From: Tropicibacter sp. Alg240-R139
Lineage (GTDB): Bacteria; Pseudomonadota; Alphaproteobacteria; Rhodobacterales; Rhodobacteraceae
Direction of reading: 5' to 3'
NCBI RefSeq assembly: GCF_900537075.1
Contig: NZ_UNRA01000001.1
Location: 434,001-498,000, forward strand
DNA length: 64,000 bases
Below the pieces are notes generated by a model, which was not told where the DNA came from, made no database searches, and saw only the letters and a list, made by a program, of their open reading frames with translations. The number at the start of each line of letters is the position of its first letter. Position 1 is the first letter of the stretch. The translations under genes and the position numbers were made by a program. Positions 53,713-62,625 of this stretch are shown here, piece after piece.

Positions 53713-54345
53713 ATGACCCTGTCACCCGAATTGCTTTTACACGCCTATTCCATTGGCATTTTTCCGATGGCCGAGCACCGTGATGACCCCGAAGTTTTCT
53801 GGGTTGATCCCAAGCTGCGCGGCGTCATTCCCCTGAACCGGTTCCATATCTCCCGTTCGCTGGCCCGGCGTATGCGTCGCCTGCACTATACCATCTCGAT
53901 CAATCGCGATTTTGCGGGGGTTGTGGATGGCTGCGCAGATCGGGCAGAAACATGGATCAATGCCGATATCCGCGCCCAATACATGGCCCTGCACGAACGC
54001 GGCTTTGCCCATTCGTTGGAGGTGCGCGAGGCAGATGAGCTGATCGGTGGAGTTTACGGCGTCACCCTGGGTGGTGGATTCTTTGGCGAAAGCATGTTCT
54101 CACGTCGTACAGATGCCTCGAAGCTCGCGCTGGCTTATCTGGTAGATCGGCTGAACCAGACCGGCTTTACCCTGTTTGACACGCAGTTTCTAACCGCACA
54201 TCTGGCGTCTCTGGGCGCAATTGAAATCCCTCGCGCAAGGTATCATCTGTTGCTGGAAGACGCCGTGAGCCAAAGTGCGGACTTCACGGCGCCGATCCGT
54301 CAATCGGCGGAGGGCGTGATACAACGGATTACCCAGACGTCGTAA
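53713..54345 (+). CDS. aat: Leucyl/phenylalanyl-tRNA-protein transferase
   Basis: A 210-residue Aat: 'LLLHAYSIGIFPMAEHRDDP', 'WVDPKLRGVIPLNRFHISRS', 'HSLEVREADELIGGVYGVTL' and 'GGGFFGESMFSRRTDASKLA'. It adds Leu or Phe to proteins bearing N-terminal Arg or Lys, marking them for ClpAP. The ATG at 53713 is chosen over a TTG two codons earlier. Its 3' end overlaps the convergent DUF2155 gene by 46 bases. Confidence 0.95.
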   Translation: MTLSPELLLHAYSIGIFPMAEHRDDPEVFWVDPKLRGVIPLNRFHISRSLARRMRRLHYTISINRDFAGVVDGCADRAETWINADIRAQYMALHERGFAHSLEVREADELIGGVYGVTLGGGFFGESMFSRRTDASKLALAYLVDRLNQTGFTLFDTQFLTAHLASLGAIEIPRARYHLLLEDAVSQSADFTAPIRQSAEGVIQRITQTS

Positions 54346-54671
54346 CGATTGTGATCCAGCGCGTTCAGCGCCGGTGCGGCCGCAATCATCCAGCCGTCAA
54401 ACAGTGCCTGCTGTTGGCCCTGCTCCCAGATCGTCAAAAACGCGAAAGCATCGCCCGTGGGGTTGTCTGCAGGATAACGGCAGTCGCCCAAGGCGACATC
54501 CAAGCCAAACACCTGGGCCGTCTCACCGCTGCCCAGTTCCACGTCAACGGTTTGCCCATTCACCTTGTCCAGGCCGCGCAGCATGGCCCCGGAAGCTGAA
54601 ACCACCTGGTCCTGAGCCCAGACCGCACCAGCCGTCACAACCGCCGTTGCCACGATCAGAGCGCGAATCAC
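54300..54671 (-). CDS. DUF2155 family exported protein
   Basis: A 123-residue protein with a signal peptide (residues 1-20, 'ALIVATAVVTAGAVWAQ') and the DUF2155 core 'GAMLRGLDKVNGQTVDVELG', 'LDVALGDCRYPADNPTGDAF', 'DGWMIAAAPALNALDHNRYD' and 'VWVIRC'. Two Cys are conserved. Function unknown. It follows mlaD-like gene with a four-base overlap (ATGA). Its 3' end overlaps aat. Confidence 0.88.
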   Translation of the reverse strand: MIRALIVATAVVTAGAVWAQDQVVSASGAMLRGLDKVNGQTVDVELGSGETAQVFGLDVALGDCRYPADNPTGDAFAFLTIWEQGQQQALFDGWMIAAAPALNALDHNRYDVWVIRCITPSAD

Positions 54672-55123
54672 TCGCTGCTCCCGTCGCCCGCGACGAACTT
54701 CACCAGAAGGGAAATCAGGCTCACCGCACCTTGTGTATCCTCTACCTCATCCCCCGCCTCGAAATAGAAGAGAGAGCCACCAGGCATGACCTCAACAAAG
54801 TTGCCACCCAGCAACCCCTCGGAGGAGATCACCACGGCGCTATCGTCGGGGATCTGAATGCCATTGGCCACGCTGAACGTCGTGTCCGCGCGATAGCTTT
54901 CCGGATTCAAATCGACGCCCGTGACGGTGCCAATCTTGACGCCAGCCAGACGAACATCGGTACCTACGGTCACGCCTTCGAGCGAGCGAAAGGAGGCACC
55001 CAGCTCATAACCCGTGCTGCTTTGCGACAGTCCGGTGGCTTGGGTGGCGAAGACGCCAAATCCGATCGCCGCGGCCAAAACCACGCCCCCGACCAGAATT
55101 TCGGCAGTGCTGTGTGTGGACAT
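54668..55123 (-). CDS. mlaD: MlaD-family MCE protein (lipid asymmetry transport)
   Basis: A 151-residue short MCE protein: one membrane anchor (about residues 8-28, 'ILVGGVVLAAAIGFGVFAT') and one MCE domain, 'YELGASFRSLEGVTVGTDVR', 'LAGVKIGTVTGVDLNPESYR', 'SEGLLGGNFVEVMPGG'. MlaD forms the hexameric periplasmic ring of the MlaFEDB phospholipid transporter. The rest of mla is not in the window. The ATG at 55123 follows GAGGG. Confidence 0.88.
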   Translation of the reverse strand: MSTHSTAEILVGGVVLAAAIGFGVFATQATGLSQSSTGYELGASFRSLEGVTVGTDVRLAGVKIGTVTGVDLNPESYRADTTFSVANGIQIPDDSAVVISSEGLLGGNFVEVMPGGSLFYFEAGDEVEDTQGAVSLISLLVKFVAGDGSSE

Positions 55124-55136
55124 AACGGCCCTCTTG

Positions 55137-55520
55137 TTATTCTGGGCTCCAGGCTTCGTAATCGCGACGTTCAACTGGTTGCCCCTGACGCAAGGAGCCC
55201 GCAGGTGCATAGGCCAACGCGCTGCCGGTCAGGTTTTCCTGATGCGGCTTTTCCCAGTCTTTGTGCACGAGCGGCTTGTCGGTCGGCGGCTCGTCCCATG
55301 TTCGGTGCAGCCAGCCATGCCAGTTCGGATCGACTCGGCTGGCCTCGGCCTCGCCATTAAAGATAACCCAGCGTTTGCTGTCGTCAGCAGTACGATAGAA
55401 CACGTTACCCTGATCATCCTCGCCCACCTTCACGCCTTTGCGCGAGGTATAAATACGAGTGTTCAGCGTCGATCCGTTCCACCATGTGACGGCGCTCAGC
55501 AAAGTGTTGAGAATGCCCAT
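55137..55520 (-). CDS. NDUFA12 (B17.2)-like NADH dehydrogenase accessory subunit
   Basis: A 127-residue protein: '[20 protein letters not shown]', '[13 protein letters not shown]', '[20 protein letters not shown]'-type stretch ([17 protein letters not shown], then [15 protein letters not shown]). This is the bacterial homologue of mitochondrial complex I NDUFA12, typical of alphaproteobacteria. It follows by 13 bases the mlaD start in the same direction. Confidence 0.93.
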   Translation of the reverse strand: MGILNTLLSAVTWWNGSTLNTRIYTSRKGVKVGEDDQGNVFYRTADDSKRWVIFNGEAEASRVDPNWHGWLHRTWDEPPTDKPLVHKDWEKPHQENLTGSALAYAPAGSLRQGQPVERRDYEAWSPE

Positions 55521-55598
55521 CGGCTACTCCTTGATCCGTTGATCGAAGTTATGGCGAATTCCCACCGCAAGGTCCAGACCCCTGCGGTGATCGGTCTC

Positions 55599-55964
55599 TT
55601 ATGCTTGGGGGGCCAGGGCGGTGACTTCGATCTCGATGCGGAATTTCGGGTCGATCAGATTGCATTCGATCATTGTTGCTGCCGGCGGATTGTCGCCAAA
55701 GGCCTCTCGCAGTAGCGGCCAGCAGGGTTCAAATTCGTGCCTGTCGGGCAACATGTATGTCACCCGCACCACATCTACAAAGGATGCGCCCGCTTTCTCT
55801 AGCGCGGTGCCAATGACATCCAGCGCTGAGCGGCACTGGCTGACCACATCATCGCCCTGACCCACGGTTCCTGCCACATGCACAAAGCCCCCCGCCACAA
55901 CGGCACGGCAATAGCCCACCTTGGCCTCAAACTCGCTGCCCGTTGAAATGCGCTCAATGCCCAT
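55599..55964 (-). CDS. RidA-family protein (YjgF/YER057c/UK114)
   Basis: A 121-residue protein with the RidA pattern: 'GFVHVAGTVG', 'QCRSALDVIGTALEKAGASF', 'VVRVTYMLPD' and 'AATMIECNLIDPKFRIEIEV'. Canonical RidA has Arg105 in a CR(V/I) context; here the equivalent stretch reads CNLIDPKFRIE, so deaminase activity is uncertain. It belongs to one of the many Rid subfamilies. Confidence 0.88.
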   Translation of the reverse strand: MGIERISTGSEFEAKVGYCRAVVAGGFVHVAGTVGQGDDVVSQCRSALDVIGTALEKAGASFVDVVRVTYMLPDRHEFEPCWPLLREAFGDNPPAATMIECNLIDPKFRIEIEVTALAPQA

Positions 55965-56041
55965 AATCTTCCCCTTGCGTCAAACATCCCCGGGGGAGTC
56001 GCGCAGCGACAGGAGCAAAGCCCCCTTCCCCGTCATACAAA

Positions 56042-56074
56042 CAAAAAAACGGCGCGATCAGTTTCGCGCCGTTT
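56042..56074 (-). terminator. Rho-independent terminator of clpX
   Basis: An 11-bp stem, 56047-56057 with 56064-56074, is followed on the minus strand by a run of seven T (A at 56043-56049, partly in the stem). Classic form. Confidence 0.9.
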
Positions 56075-56094
56075 CTATTTCAGTCTCCGAAATC

Positions 56095-57363
56095 TCAGCC
56101 CGCCGAGGCCGGCTCTTTCTCCGCGTCCGCGTGGATCATCAGCGGCTGCGCATCCGAGGTCACGGCCTCTTCGTTCACGACAACCTTTGTCACGCTGTCC
56201 AGACCCGGAAGTTCGAACATTGTATTAAGCAGGATGTCTTCGAGGATCGAGCGCAGCCCGCGTGCACCCGTCTTGCGCTGGATAGCGCGTTTGGCGATTG
56301 CCTTGAGCGCATCGTCAGTAAAGTCCAGCTGGGTCTCTTCCAGCTCGAACAGGCGCTGATACTGTTTGACCAGCGCATTCTTGGGTTGGGTCAGGATCGT
56401 GACCAAAGCGTCTTCATCCAGATCTTCGAGCGTTGCCAGAACAGGCAGACGACCGACAAATTCTGGGATCAGGCCGAATCTCAGCAGATCTTCGGGCTCT
56501 AGATCAGTAAAGATCTCGCCAATGCCGCGCGCATCTTCGTCGCGCACATCTGCGCCAAAGCCCATGGCCGAGCCCTTGCCGCGCTGCGCGATGATCTTGT
56601 CCAGGCCCGCAAAAGCGCCACCACAGATGAACAAAATGTTGGTGGTGTCGACCTGCAGAAACTCTTGCTGCGGATGTTTACGCCCACCTTGCGGAGGAAC
56701 AGATGCAACCGTTCCCTCCATCAACTTCAAAAGCGCCTGCTGCACGCCCTCGCCCGACACGTCGCGGGTGATCGAGGGGTTTTCCGACTTGCGGGTGATC
56801 TTGTCGACTTCGTCGATGTAGACGATTCCGCGCTGCGCACGCTCGACATTGTACTCTGACGACTGCAGCAATTTGAGAATGATGTTCTCAACGTCTTCAC
56901 CCACATAACCAGCCTCGGTAAGCGTGGTGGCATCCGCCATGGTGAAGGGCACATCCAGGATGCGCGCCAGCGTCTGCGCCAGCAGCGTCTTGCCGCACCC
57001 CGTGGGGCCGATCAGCAGGATGTTGGATTTCGCGAGCTCGATATCACCGCCCGATTTTTGGGCGTGATTAAGACGTTTGTAGTGGTTGTGGACGGCAACC
57101 GACAGCACGCGCTTGGCCATCGACTGGCCAATCACGTAATCGTCTAGAACCTCACAAATGTCCTTGGGTGTGGGCACGCCATCCGAAGCCTTCAGGCCGC
57201 TGGCCTTCGTCTCTTCGCGGATGATGTCCATGCACAACTCGACACATTCATCGCAAATGAACACAGTTGGGCCTGCGATCAGCTTGCGCACCTCGTGCTG
57301 GCTCTTGCCGCAGAAGCTGCAGTAGAGGGTATTCTTGCTGTCACCGCCGGAATTTGTCGCCAT
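56095..57363 (-). CDS. clpX: ATP-dependent protease ATP-binding subunit ClpX
   Basis: A 422-residue AAA+ unfoldase. The Cys4 zinc domain has Cys15, Cys18, Cys37 and Cys40 ('LYCSFCGK', '[10 protein letters not shown]'). Walker [16 protein letters not shown], Walker [11 protein letters not shown], pore loop GYVGED, and '[20 protein letters not shown]' of sensor 2. It unfolds substrates for ClpP, which is encoded upstream on the same strand. Confidence 0.97.
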   Translation of the reverse strand: MATNSGGDSKNTLYCSFCGKSQHEVRKLIAGPTVFICDECVELCMDIIREETKASGLKASDGVPTPKDICEVLDDYVIGQSMAKRVLSVAVHNHYKRLNHAQKSGGDIELAKSNILLIGPTGCGKTLLAQTLARILDVPFTMADATTLTEAGYVGEDVENIILKLLQSSEYNVERAQRGIVYIDEVDKITRKSENPSITRDVSGEGVQQALLKLMEGTVASVPPQGGRKHPQQEFLQVDTTNILFICGGAFAGLDKIIAQRGKGSAMGFGADVRDEDARGIGEIFTDLEPEDLLRFGLIPEFVGRLPVLATLEDLDEDALVTILTQPKNALVKQYQRLFELEETQLDFTDDALKAIAKRAIQRKTGARGLRSILEDILLNTMFELPGLDSVTKVVVNEEAVTSDAQPLMIHADAEKEPASAG

Positions 57364-57486
57364 GGTCTACCTTTCGGTCTCGTCTGAACCGTGCTGTCTA
57401 AGCCGTCTGTCGTATTGTCCCCGTTGCCAGAGACTCTGCTGCCGTAGTTCGGTCAGCTTAGGCCAGTGCCGTGACCTCTACAATCG

Positions 57487-57518
57487 CAAAACGCACCCCC
57501 TGGGCTTACGACCCGGGG
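57487..57518 (-). terminator. Probable terminator between clpP and clpX
   Basis: CCCTGGG (57498-57504) pairs with CCCGGGG (57512-57518), loop CTTACGA, with one wobble. On the minus strand it is followed by GTGCGTTTTG. Weak T-run. Confidence 0.5.
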
Positions 57519-57539
57519 AGGCGCTTGTTAACAATCTGT

Positions 57540-58166
57540 TTACGCGTCTTCACCTTTGGGACGGCTTTCAACGATCTCGTCGATGTGACCCCAATCCTTG
57601 GCCTCTTCAGGGCTCATGAAGTTGTCGCGATCCAGCGCCTTTTCAACCGCTTTCTTCGACTGGCCAGTGTGTTTGACATAGATGTCATACAGGCGGTCCT
57701 TGAGTTTCTGGGTTTCCGCCGCGTGGATCATAATGTCGCTCGCCTGGCCCTGATAGCCACCGCTGGGCTGATGCACCATGATACGGCTGTTGGGCAGCGA
57801 GAAACGCATGCCTTTTTCGCCGCCGGCAAGAAGGACGGAACCCATCGACGCCGCCTGACCAATCACGAGGGTCGAGCATTTGGGTTTGATGTACTGCATG
57901 GTGTCGTAGATCGACAGGCCACTTGTCACCACGCCACCAGGGCTGTTGATGTACATCGAGATCTCTTTACTGGGGTTTTCCGCCTCAAGGTGCAGCAGCT
58001 GCGCCACGATCAGATGGCTCATGCCATCATGGATCGGACCGTTGATGAAAATGATCCGCTCCTTCAGCAGGCGCGAAAAAATGTCATACGCACGTTCGCC
58101 CCGGCTGGTCTGTTCAACGACCATGGGGACGAGCGTGTTCATGTAGGTTTCAACTGGATCGAACAT
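57540..58166 (-). CDS. clpP: ATP-dependent Clp protease proteolytic subunit
   Basis: A 208-residue ClpP. Catalytic Ser107 in [12 protein letters not shown], His132 in [13 protein letters not shown], and Asp in [11 protein letters not shown]; '[20 protein letters not shown]' is the family motif. Forms the degradation chamber with ClpX or ClpA. The gap to clpX is 176 bases and may carry a separate clpX promoter. Confidence 0.97.
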   Translation of the reverse strand: MFDPVETYMNTLVPMVVEQTSRGERAYDIFSRLLKERIIFINGPIHDGMSHLIVAQLLHLEAENPSKEISMYINSPGGVVTSGLSIYDTMQYIKPKCSTLVIGQAASMGSVLLAGGEKGMRFSLPNSRIMVHQPSGGYQGQASDIMIHAAETQKLKDRLYDIYVKHTGQSKKAVEKALDRDNFMSPEEAKDWGHIDEIVESRPKGEDA

Positions 58167-58432
58167 ATGGGACCTGCCTGCTCATTTGCGATGGATCGGG
58201 ACGCTACCCGATGAAGGTTACTTGAGTCTTAGTATCGCCGCTTGGGGCCTGCAAGGGCTGGCGGTTGAATTCATGCCTCCGACACACGCTGTGTCGCAAT
58301 GTTGTTCCCGAGTGCCGCACGGTTGACGCTGTGACGCACTGTCCCCGAGGTATACTCAATCCAACTTGCCCCACCTGCAACCCGAAGGAGTTTGCCGCCG
58401 CCGGTTTCCCGTTCCGTCGCTGGTCGTAACCC

Positions 58433-59437
58433 ATGTCCCGAGATCCGTTTGTTCAAAAAGGCGCATCCGCCAACCTGCCGCTGCATTTCGATGGGCCGCC
58501 GCAAAAGTTCTGTTTTGTGCTACTGCCCAAGGTCACGATGTTGGCATTGGCCGCTGCCATCGAACCCCTCAGGATCGCCAACCAGCTGACCAAAAAGCAA
58601 CTCTATACTTGGCAGACCATGACCGAAGACGGCGCGCCAATTACTTGTTCAAATGGGTTGAAGATCACCCCTGACGAGGCGCTGGCCCCTCTGGATGTTG
58701 ATACCGTCGGATTTGTTTGTGCAGGTGTAGAGCCCGAAAAGTCGGCCTCGCCGGGCGTGTTGAACTGGTTGCGGCGCGAGTATAGATTTGGTCGATCCCT
58801 GGGTGGCATTTGCACCGGCGCCTTTGCGTTGGCCCACGCGGGCCTGCTAAAAGATCGCAAGTTTACCCTGCATTGGGAAAACCAGACTGGCTTTACCGAG
58901 GCATTTCCGACGCTGGAGCCTTCGCCCAACATCTTTGAAACTGACGGGCGCATCACCACCTGTGGCGGCGGCAATACATCGATCGACATGATGCTGGCGT
59001 TGATCGAACGGCGCCACGGCCCTGAATTGGCCATCATGGTTGCCGACATGTGCATCCACATGCGGTCGGGCACCAAGTCGCCGCAACGGTCGGCCCACTC
59101 CGTCGCCATCGGCAGCCGCAACCCGGCGCTGCTGCGCGCCATCACCCTGATGGAGCAAGAGCTGGAAGAGCCACTGTCCAGCCCGGACCTGTGCGATCGG
59201 CTGAACATCTCGCGCCGTCAGTTGGAGCGGTTGTTCAAGAAATATCTGGGCCAAGGCCCGATGGCCTACTATCTGGACCTACGTATATCGCGCGCGTTTA
59301 CTTATCTGAACGAAACCAACATGACCGTGACCGAGATCGCCGCAGCCACCGGATTTGCCAACACCAGCCATCTGTCTCGACAGTTTCGATCAAAGTATGG
59401 CGACTCTCCCCATTCGTTTCGCAAAGCATGGTCGTAG
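58433..59437 (+). CDS. GlxA-family AraC-type regulator
   Basis: A 334-residue regulator. The N-terminal DJ-1/PfpI-like domain (about residues 18-200) has 'FCFVLLPKVTMLALAAAIEP' and 'GRSLGGICTGAFALAHAGLL' with a Cys at the nucleophile-elbow position. The C-terminal AraC domain has 'LSSPDLCDRLNISRRQLERL' and 'MTVTEIAAATGFANTSHLSR'. Relatives include GbdR, CdhR and SouR of quaternary-amine metabolism. The target genes are not nearby. No strong SD was found for the ATG at 58433. Confidence 0.88.
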   Translation: MSRDPFVQKGASANLPLHFDGPPQKFCFVLLPKVTMLALAAAIEPLRIANQLTKKQLYTWQTMTEDGAPITCSNGLKITPDEALAPLDVDTVGFVCAGVEPEKSASPGVLNWLRREYRFGRSLGGICTGAFALAHAGLLKDRKFTLHWENQTGFTEAFPTLEPSPNIFETDGRITTCGGGNTSIDMMLALIERRHGPELAIMVADMCIHMRSGTKSPQRSAHSVAIGSRNPALLRAITLMEQELEEPLSSPDLCDRLNISRRQLERLFKKYLGQGPMAYYLDLRISRAFTYLNETNMTVTEIAAATGFANTSHLSRQFRSKYGDSPHSFRKAWS

Positions 59438-59869
59438 AGCACGCAACCGGCATGCTCAATTTCTGATCGGCACGTCTTTTGTTGGCCGATCAGCTGCCAA
59501 GGGGACCCAAGATCGACTTTTCCCCCATGTCTGGTTTCTTCGGCTCGCAATCTCGCGATCAGTTGTATCAGCTTGGAAGATGCAAGTGGCGGGATGCATC
59601 GAATTTCCACGTTCACACTCGTAGGTTTTTACCAAATATCATGACGTTGCAGGGTTACTGTCAGCTTAGAAACCACTGAAGACATTTCGAACCACCCCAA
59701 TTCCGATGTGCAAGTTATAGTAATGTAAACACGGGAACTTGTACGATCATATCGGACGAGAATGTAGATTTACTTGGACAAATGCTGTATGCGACCGCTC
59801 CTATCGAAGCGAAACATGGAATGGATCGCGAAAACGCCCCGGATAAGCCGGGTACGAAGGACTGAATAT
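59438..59869. other. Intergenic region upstream of the BigR-type gene
   Basis: About 430 bases. It starts with the terminator at 59463-59493; no gene is visible. The BigR-type gene's promoter and operator should lie in the last 150 bases, which are A/T-rich; no clean palindrome was recognised. Confidence 0.5.
59463..59493 (+). terminator. Hairpin after the GlxA-type gene
   Basis: CTGATCGGC (59463-59471) pairs with GCCGATCAG (59485-59493) around 13 bases. No T-tract follows. Confidence 0.55.
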
Positions 59870-60205
59870 ATGGCTCTCCCACAATTTTCCAGCCAAATGG
59901 ACGAACAAGAACTCGACAACATGGTCGAGAATGCAACAACAGCATCGAATTTCCTGAAAGCGATCAGCCACGAAGGGCGTCTGATGATCCTGTGTCACCT
60001 GGTAACAGGTGAGAAATCGGTGACAGAACTAGAAAACCTGCTGTCTGCCCGTCAGGCAGCAGTGTCCCAACAGCTATCGCGCCTGCGCCTCGAAGGACTG
60101 GTAACACCCCGCCGCGATGGCAAAGCGATCTATTACAGCCTCGCCGATGAACGGCCGCGCCGCATTCTCGAAGTAGTCTACGACCTATTCTGCAAACCCA
60201 AATAA
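59870..60205 (+). CDS. bigR: ArsR-family persulfide-sensing repressor (BigR/SqrR type)
   Basis: A 111-residue winged-helix protein: 'ASNFLKAISHEGRLMILCHL', 'LENLLSARQAAVSQQLSRLR' and 'RRDGKAIYYSLAD'. Two Cys only, Cys42 (MILCHL) and Cys108 (DLFCKPK), match the persulfide-sensing pair of BigR/SqrR, which form a di- or tetrasulfide and leave DNA. Start ATG at 59870 follows AAGGA. The regulon of this type (blh, pmpA, pmpB) is at 34.9-37.2 kb, so the regulator is separated from its likely targets. Single gene ending in a hairpin. Confidence 0.9.
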   Translation: MALPQFSSQMDEQELDNMVENATTASNFLKAISHEGRLMILCHLVTGEKSVTELENLLSARQAAVSQQLSRLRLEGLVTPRRDGKAIYYSLADERPRRILEVVYDLFCKPK

Positions 60206-60209
60206 GGCA

Positions 60210-60242
60210 CGGGCAGAGCTGTCACTTTGACAGGTTTGCCCG
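60210..60242. terminator. Two-part hairpin between bigR-type and znuA genes
   Basis: CGGGCA (60210-60215) pairs with TGCCCG (60237-60242) and CTGTCA (60219-60224) with TGACAG (60228-60233), loop CTT, around an internal loop. It lies between convergent genes and probably serves both. Confidence 0.65.
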
Positions 60243-60256
60243 CGTCTGATGTTTGG

Positions 60257-61300
60257 TTATTGGGCGCAACCAACAAATTCGTCAGCCATGGCGGCAACCA
60301 GTTGACCATAAAGTGCGGGTCCGGTGTCCAACTTGCTGCCCAGTGGATCAATCACTCGGATTTCCACCTCGCCAGATTCGGTCGCGGCCTCAAGCAGGCG
60401 CTGATCGTACTGCGGCTCGGCAAAGGCACACGTTACCCCTTTTCCAACGATCTGATCCCTCAATGCCGCAACCCGGGCGGGGCTTGGGTCACTCGCATCC
60501 CCGATGGCAACCGTTCCGGCAATCTTCAAACCAAAGCGGTTTTCAAAATATTGATAGGCATCGTGAAAGGCTACATACGGATGGTCTGACAAGTCCTGGA
60601 GTTGCTTGGCCAACACCTCTTCCTGTGTCTTGAGATCCTCGACCGTCGTCTTGGCATTCAGCAGATAGACCTCGGCGTTCTCGGGATCCAATTCAGCCAA
60701 CTTCTCGGCAATCGTCAACACCCAGACCTGCGCATTTTGCGGGTCCAACCATGCGTGCGGATCCACACCATCATGATGGTGATCATTGTGATCCGCATGA
60801 TCGTCATGGTCATCATTTTCAACGTGCTTGTCGTCGTGATCATCGTGACTTTCATGATCTTCAGTCGCTTTGTGATCGTCGTGATCATCATGGTTATCAT
60901 CATCCGCATGATCATCATGGCCATCGTCATCATCATGGCCATCATCCCCCAGATCACGATAATCCAGATGCATCGTCCCCGCCACGTCCAACAACTCCAA
61001 GGTCATTGCGTCTTTGGCCAATGACGACAGCGGCTTTTCAAACCACGGCGTCAATTCGGGACCAACCCAGACAACCAGATCCGCGTTCTGCAAAGCGCGC
61101 GCCTCGGATGGGCGCATCGAGTAGCCGTGCGGTGACGCCCCCTGACGCACGATCAGCGACGGCTCGCCAACGGTGTTCATGACCCGCGCCACCAAGCTGT
61201 GAATAGGAGCGATATCTGTTGCCACCTTTGGCGGATCAGCATAAGCCGCTACCGAGGCGAGCGAAAGGGAAACGGCAGAAAGCGCGATACTGCGGAGCAT
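60257..61300 (-). CDS. znuA: Zinc ABC transporter substrate-binding protein ZnuA
   Basis: A 347-residue periplasmic zinc-binding protein. Signal peptide about residues 1-21. Metal ligands: His in PIHSLVARVM, 'GASPHGYSMRPSEARAL', and 'YVAFHDAYQYFENRFGL'. A very His/Asp-rich loop covers residues 119-179, a zinc-collecting segment of ZnuA. 'ALYGQLVAAMADEFVGC' closes. The ATG at 61300 follows GAGG; the 30-codon extension over the Zur site is rejected. Divergent from zur. Confidence 0.95.
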   Translation of the reverse strand: MLRSIALSAVSLSLASVAAYADPPKVATDIAPIHSLVARVMNTVGEPSLIVRQGASPHGYSMRPSEARALQNADLVVWVGPELTPWFEKPLSSLAKDAMTLELLDVAGTMHLDYRDLGDDGHDDDDGHDDHADDDNHDDHDDHKATEDHESHDDHDDKHVENDDHDDHADHNDHHHDGVDPHAWLDPQNAQVWVLTIAEKLAELDPENAEVYLLNAKTTVEDLKTQEEVLAKQLQDLSDHPYVAFHDAYQYFENRFGLKIAGTVAIGDASDPSPARVAALRDQIVGKGVTCAFAEPQYDQRLLEAATESGEVEIRVIDPLGSKLDTGPALYGQLVAAMADEFVGCAQ

Positions 61301-61312
61301 GAGAACCTCGAA

Positions 61313-61359
61313 TGTTATAGTGTAACAGTGATTGCGCTTGTTAGTTCGGACGTTATAAC
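61313..61359. promoter_or_regulatory. Zur-box-like palindromes in the znuA-zur gap
   Basis: TGTTATAGTGTAACA (61313-61327) matches the Fur-family zinc box core TGTTA-N5-TAACA. GTTATAAC (61352-61359) is a second, shorter palindrome of the same type. They lie in the 93-base divergent gap and probably bind the adjacent Zur. Confidence 0.75.
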
Positions 61360-61393
61360 ATATCAAGCACCAAAACCTCCGGCAGGACAAATA

Positions 61394-61870
61394 ATGAGCA
61401 CAATCGGCTTTTCAGAGCATGATCACGGTCACTGCATCGACACCGCAATGGCCCGGGCCGAAGGATTTTGCGCAGAGAATAAGCTGCAGTTCACCCCGGT
61501 CCGCCGCCGCGTGCTGGAAATTCTGCTTGGCAAGCATCAGGCCATGGGCGCTTATGACATTCTAGGCATTCTGTCCGATGAGGGGTTGGGCTCACAGCCT
61601 CCGGTTGCTTATCGCGCGCTGGATTTTTTGGTCCAGAACGGGTTTGTGCATCGGATCGAACGTCTGAACGCCTATACCGCCTGCGCTCACCCGGATCACG
61701 AGCATATTCCTGCGTTTTTGATCTGCCGTGAATGCAAGGCAGTGGCCGAGGCGGATACGGAAATGTCCCACAGCGATCTGAGCAACGCAGCGCAAAACTC
61801 GGGATTTACCATCGAAAAGATCGTGGTCGAGGCCGAAGGCATCTGCCCGTCTTGCGCCGAGGTGGCCTGA
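61394..61870 (+). CDS. zur: Zinc uptake regulator Zur (Fur family)
   Basis: A 158-residue Fur-type repressor: 'LQFTPVRRRVLEILLGKHQA' and 'PPVAYRALDFLVQNGFVHRI' form the HTH; 'CAHPDHEHIPAFLICRECKA' and 'ICPSCAEV' supply a structural zinc Cys4 set. 'HDHGHC' at the N-terminus is extra His. AGGA is eight bases before the ATG at 61394. The stop overlaps znuC by one base (TGATG). Confidence 0.94.
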   Translation: MSTIGFSEHDHGHCIDTAMARAEGFCAENKLQFTPVRRRVLEILLGKHQAMGAYDILGILSDEGLGSQPPVAYRALDFLVQNGFVHRIERLNAYTACAHPDHEHIPAFLICRECKAVAEADTEMSHSDLSNAAQNSGFTIEKIVVEAEGICPSCAEVA

Positions 61871-62625
61871 TGACCACACCGCTCATCATGACCGAAAACC
61901 TTAATGTCCGGCTAGGCGGGCGCACCGTACTGCACGACGTCAGCGTCCGGATCACTCCGGGAGAGATTGTAACCATCGTTGGTCCAAACGGATCAGGGAA
62001 ATCGACGTTCTTACGCACTCTGATCGGGGCGCAGCCGCCGACCTCGGGTCGGGTGACGCGCGCGGATGGCCTGCGCATTGGCTATGTACCGCAAAAGCTG
62101 GCCATCGACGCCTCGTTGCCGATGACCGTGCACCGTTTCCTGGGCCTGCCGCGCCGCATCTCAGGCACCAAGGCGCGTGAAGTATTGGAAACGGCAGGCG
62201 CACCGGGGTTGAAAGACCAGCAAATGTCGCAGCTGTCGGGCGGGCAGTTCCAACGGGTTCTGCTGGCGCGCGCGCTGCTGGAAACCCCAGACCTGCTGCT
62301 GCTGGATGAGGCGACGCAGGGGCTGGACCAACCTGGATCGGCGGCGTTCTATCAACAGATCGAGGAGGTGCGCCAAACCCTGGGTTGCGCCGTTGTCATG
62401 GTCAGCCACGATCTGCATGTGGTCATGGCCGCATCCGACCGGGTGCTGTGCATGAACGGCCATGTCTGCTGCGAGGGCACACCCGAGGTGGTGGCCGAGG
62501 CGCCGGAATACCGCGCGCTGTTCGGTTCTGGCACCAAGGGCGCGCTGGCGCTGTACCGCCACCAGCACACGCATGATCATGATCACTCACACGACCACCC
62601 TACAGAACACGGGCACACCCACTGA
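61870..62625 (+). CDS. znuC: Zinc ABC transporter ATPase ZnuC
   Basis: A 251-residue ATPase: Walker A GPNGSGKST, signature LSGGQFQRVLLARAL, Walker B LLLLDEATQGLDQPG, 'VVMVSHDLHVVM'. A His-rich tail ('HTHDHDHSHDHPTEHGHTH', last 20 residues) is typical. Start at 61870 overlaps the zur stop; the frame opens earlier inside zur. One-base overlap with znuB. Confidence 0.95.
   Translation: MTTPLIMTENLNVRLGGRTVLHDVSVRITPGEIVTIVGPNGSGKSTFLRTLIGAQPPTSGRVTRADGLRIGYVPQKLAIDASLPMTVHRFLGLPRRISGTKAREVLETAGAPGLKDQQMSQLSGGQFQRVLLARALLETPDLLLLDEATQGLDQPGSAAFYQQIEEVRQTLGCAVVMVSHDLHVVMAASDRVLCMNGHVCCEGTPEVVAEAPEYRALFGSGTKGALALYRHQHTHDHDHSHDHPTEHGHTH

Noticed and set aside
54374-55360. Plus-strand frame of 328 codons
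   Set aside because: Antisense to DUF2155, mlaD-type and NDUFA12 genes, all recognisable; shadow of GC-rich codons.
58204-58434. Minus-strand 76-codon frame before clpP
   Set aside because: No SD or protein features; lies in the divergent clpP/glxA-type promoter gap.
60715-60957. Met/Ile/Thr-rich 80-codon frame
   Set aside because: Out-of-frame reading of the His/Asp-rich region of znuA.
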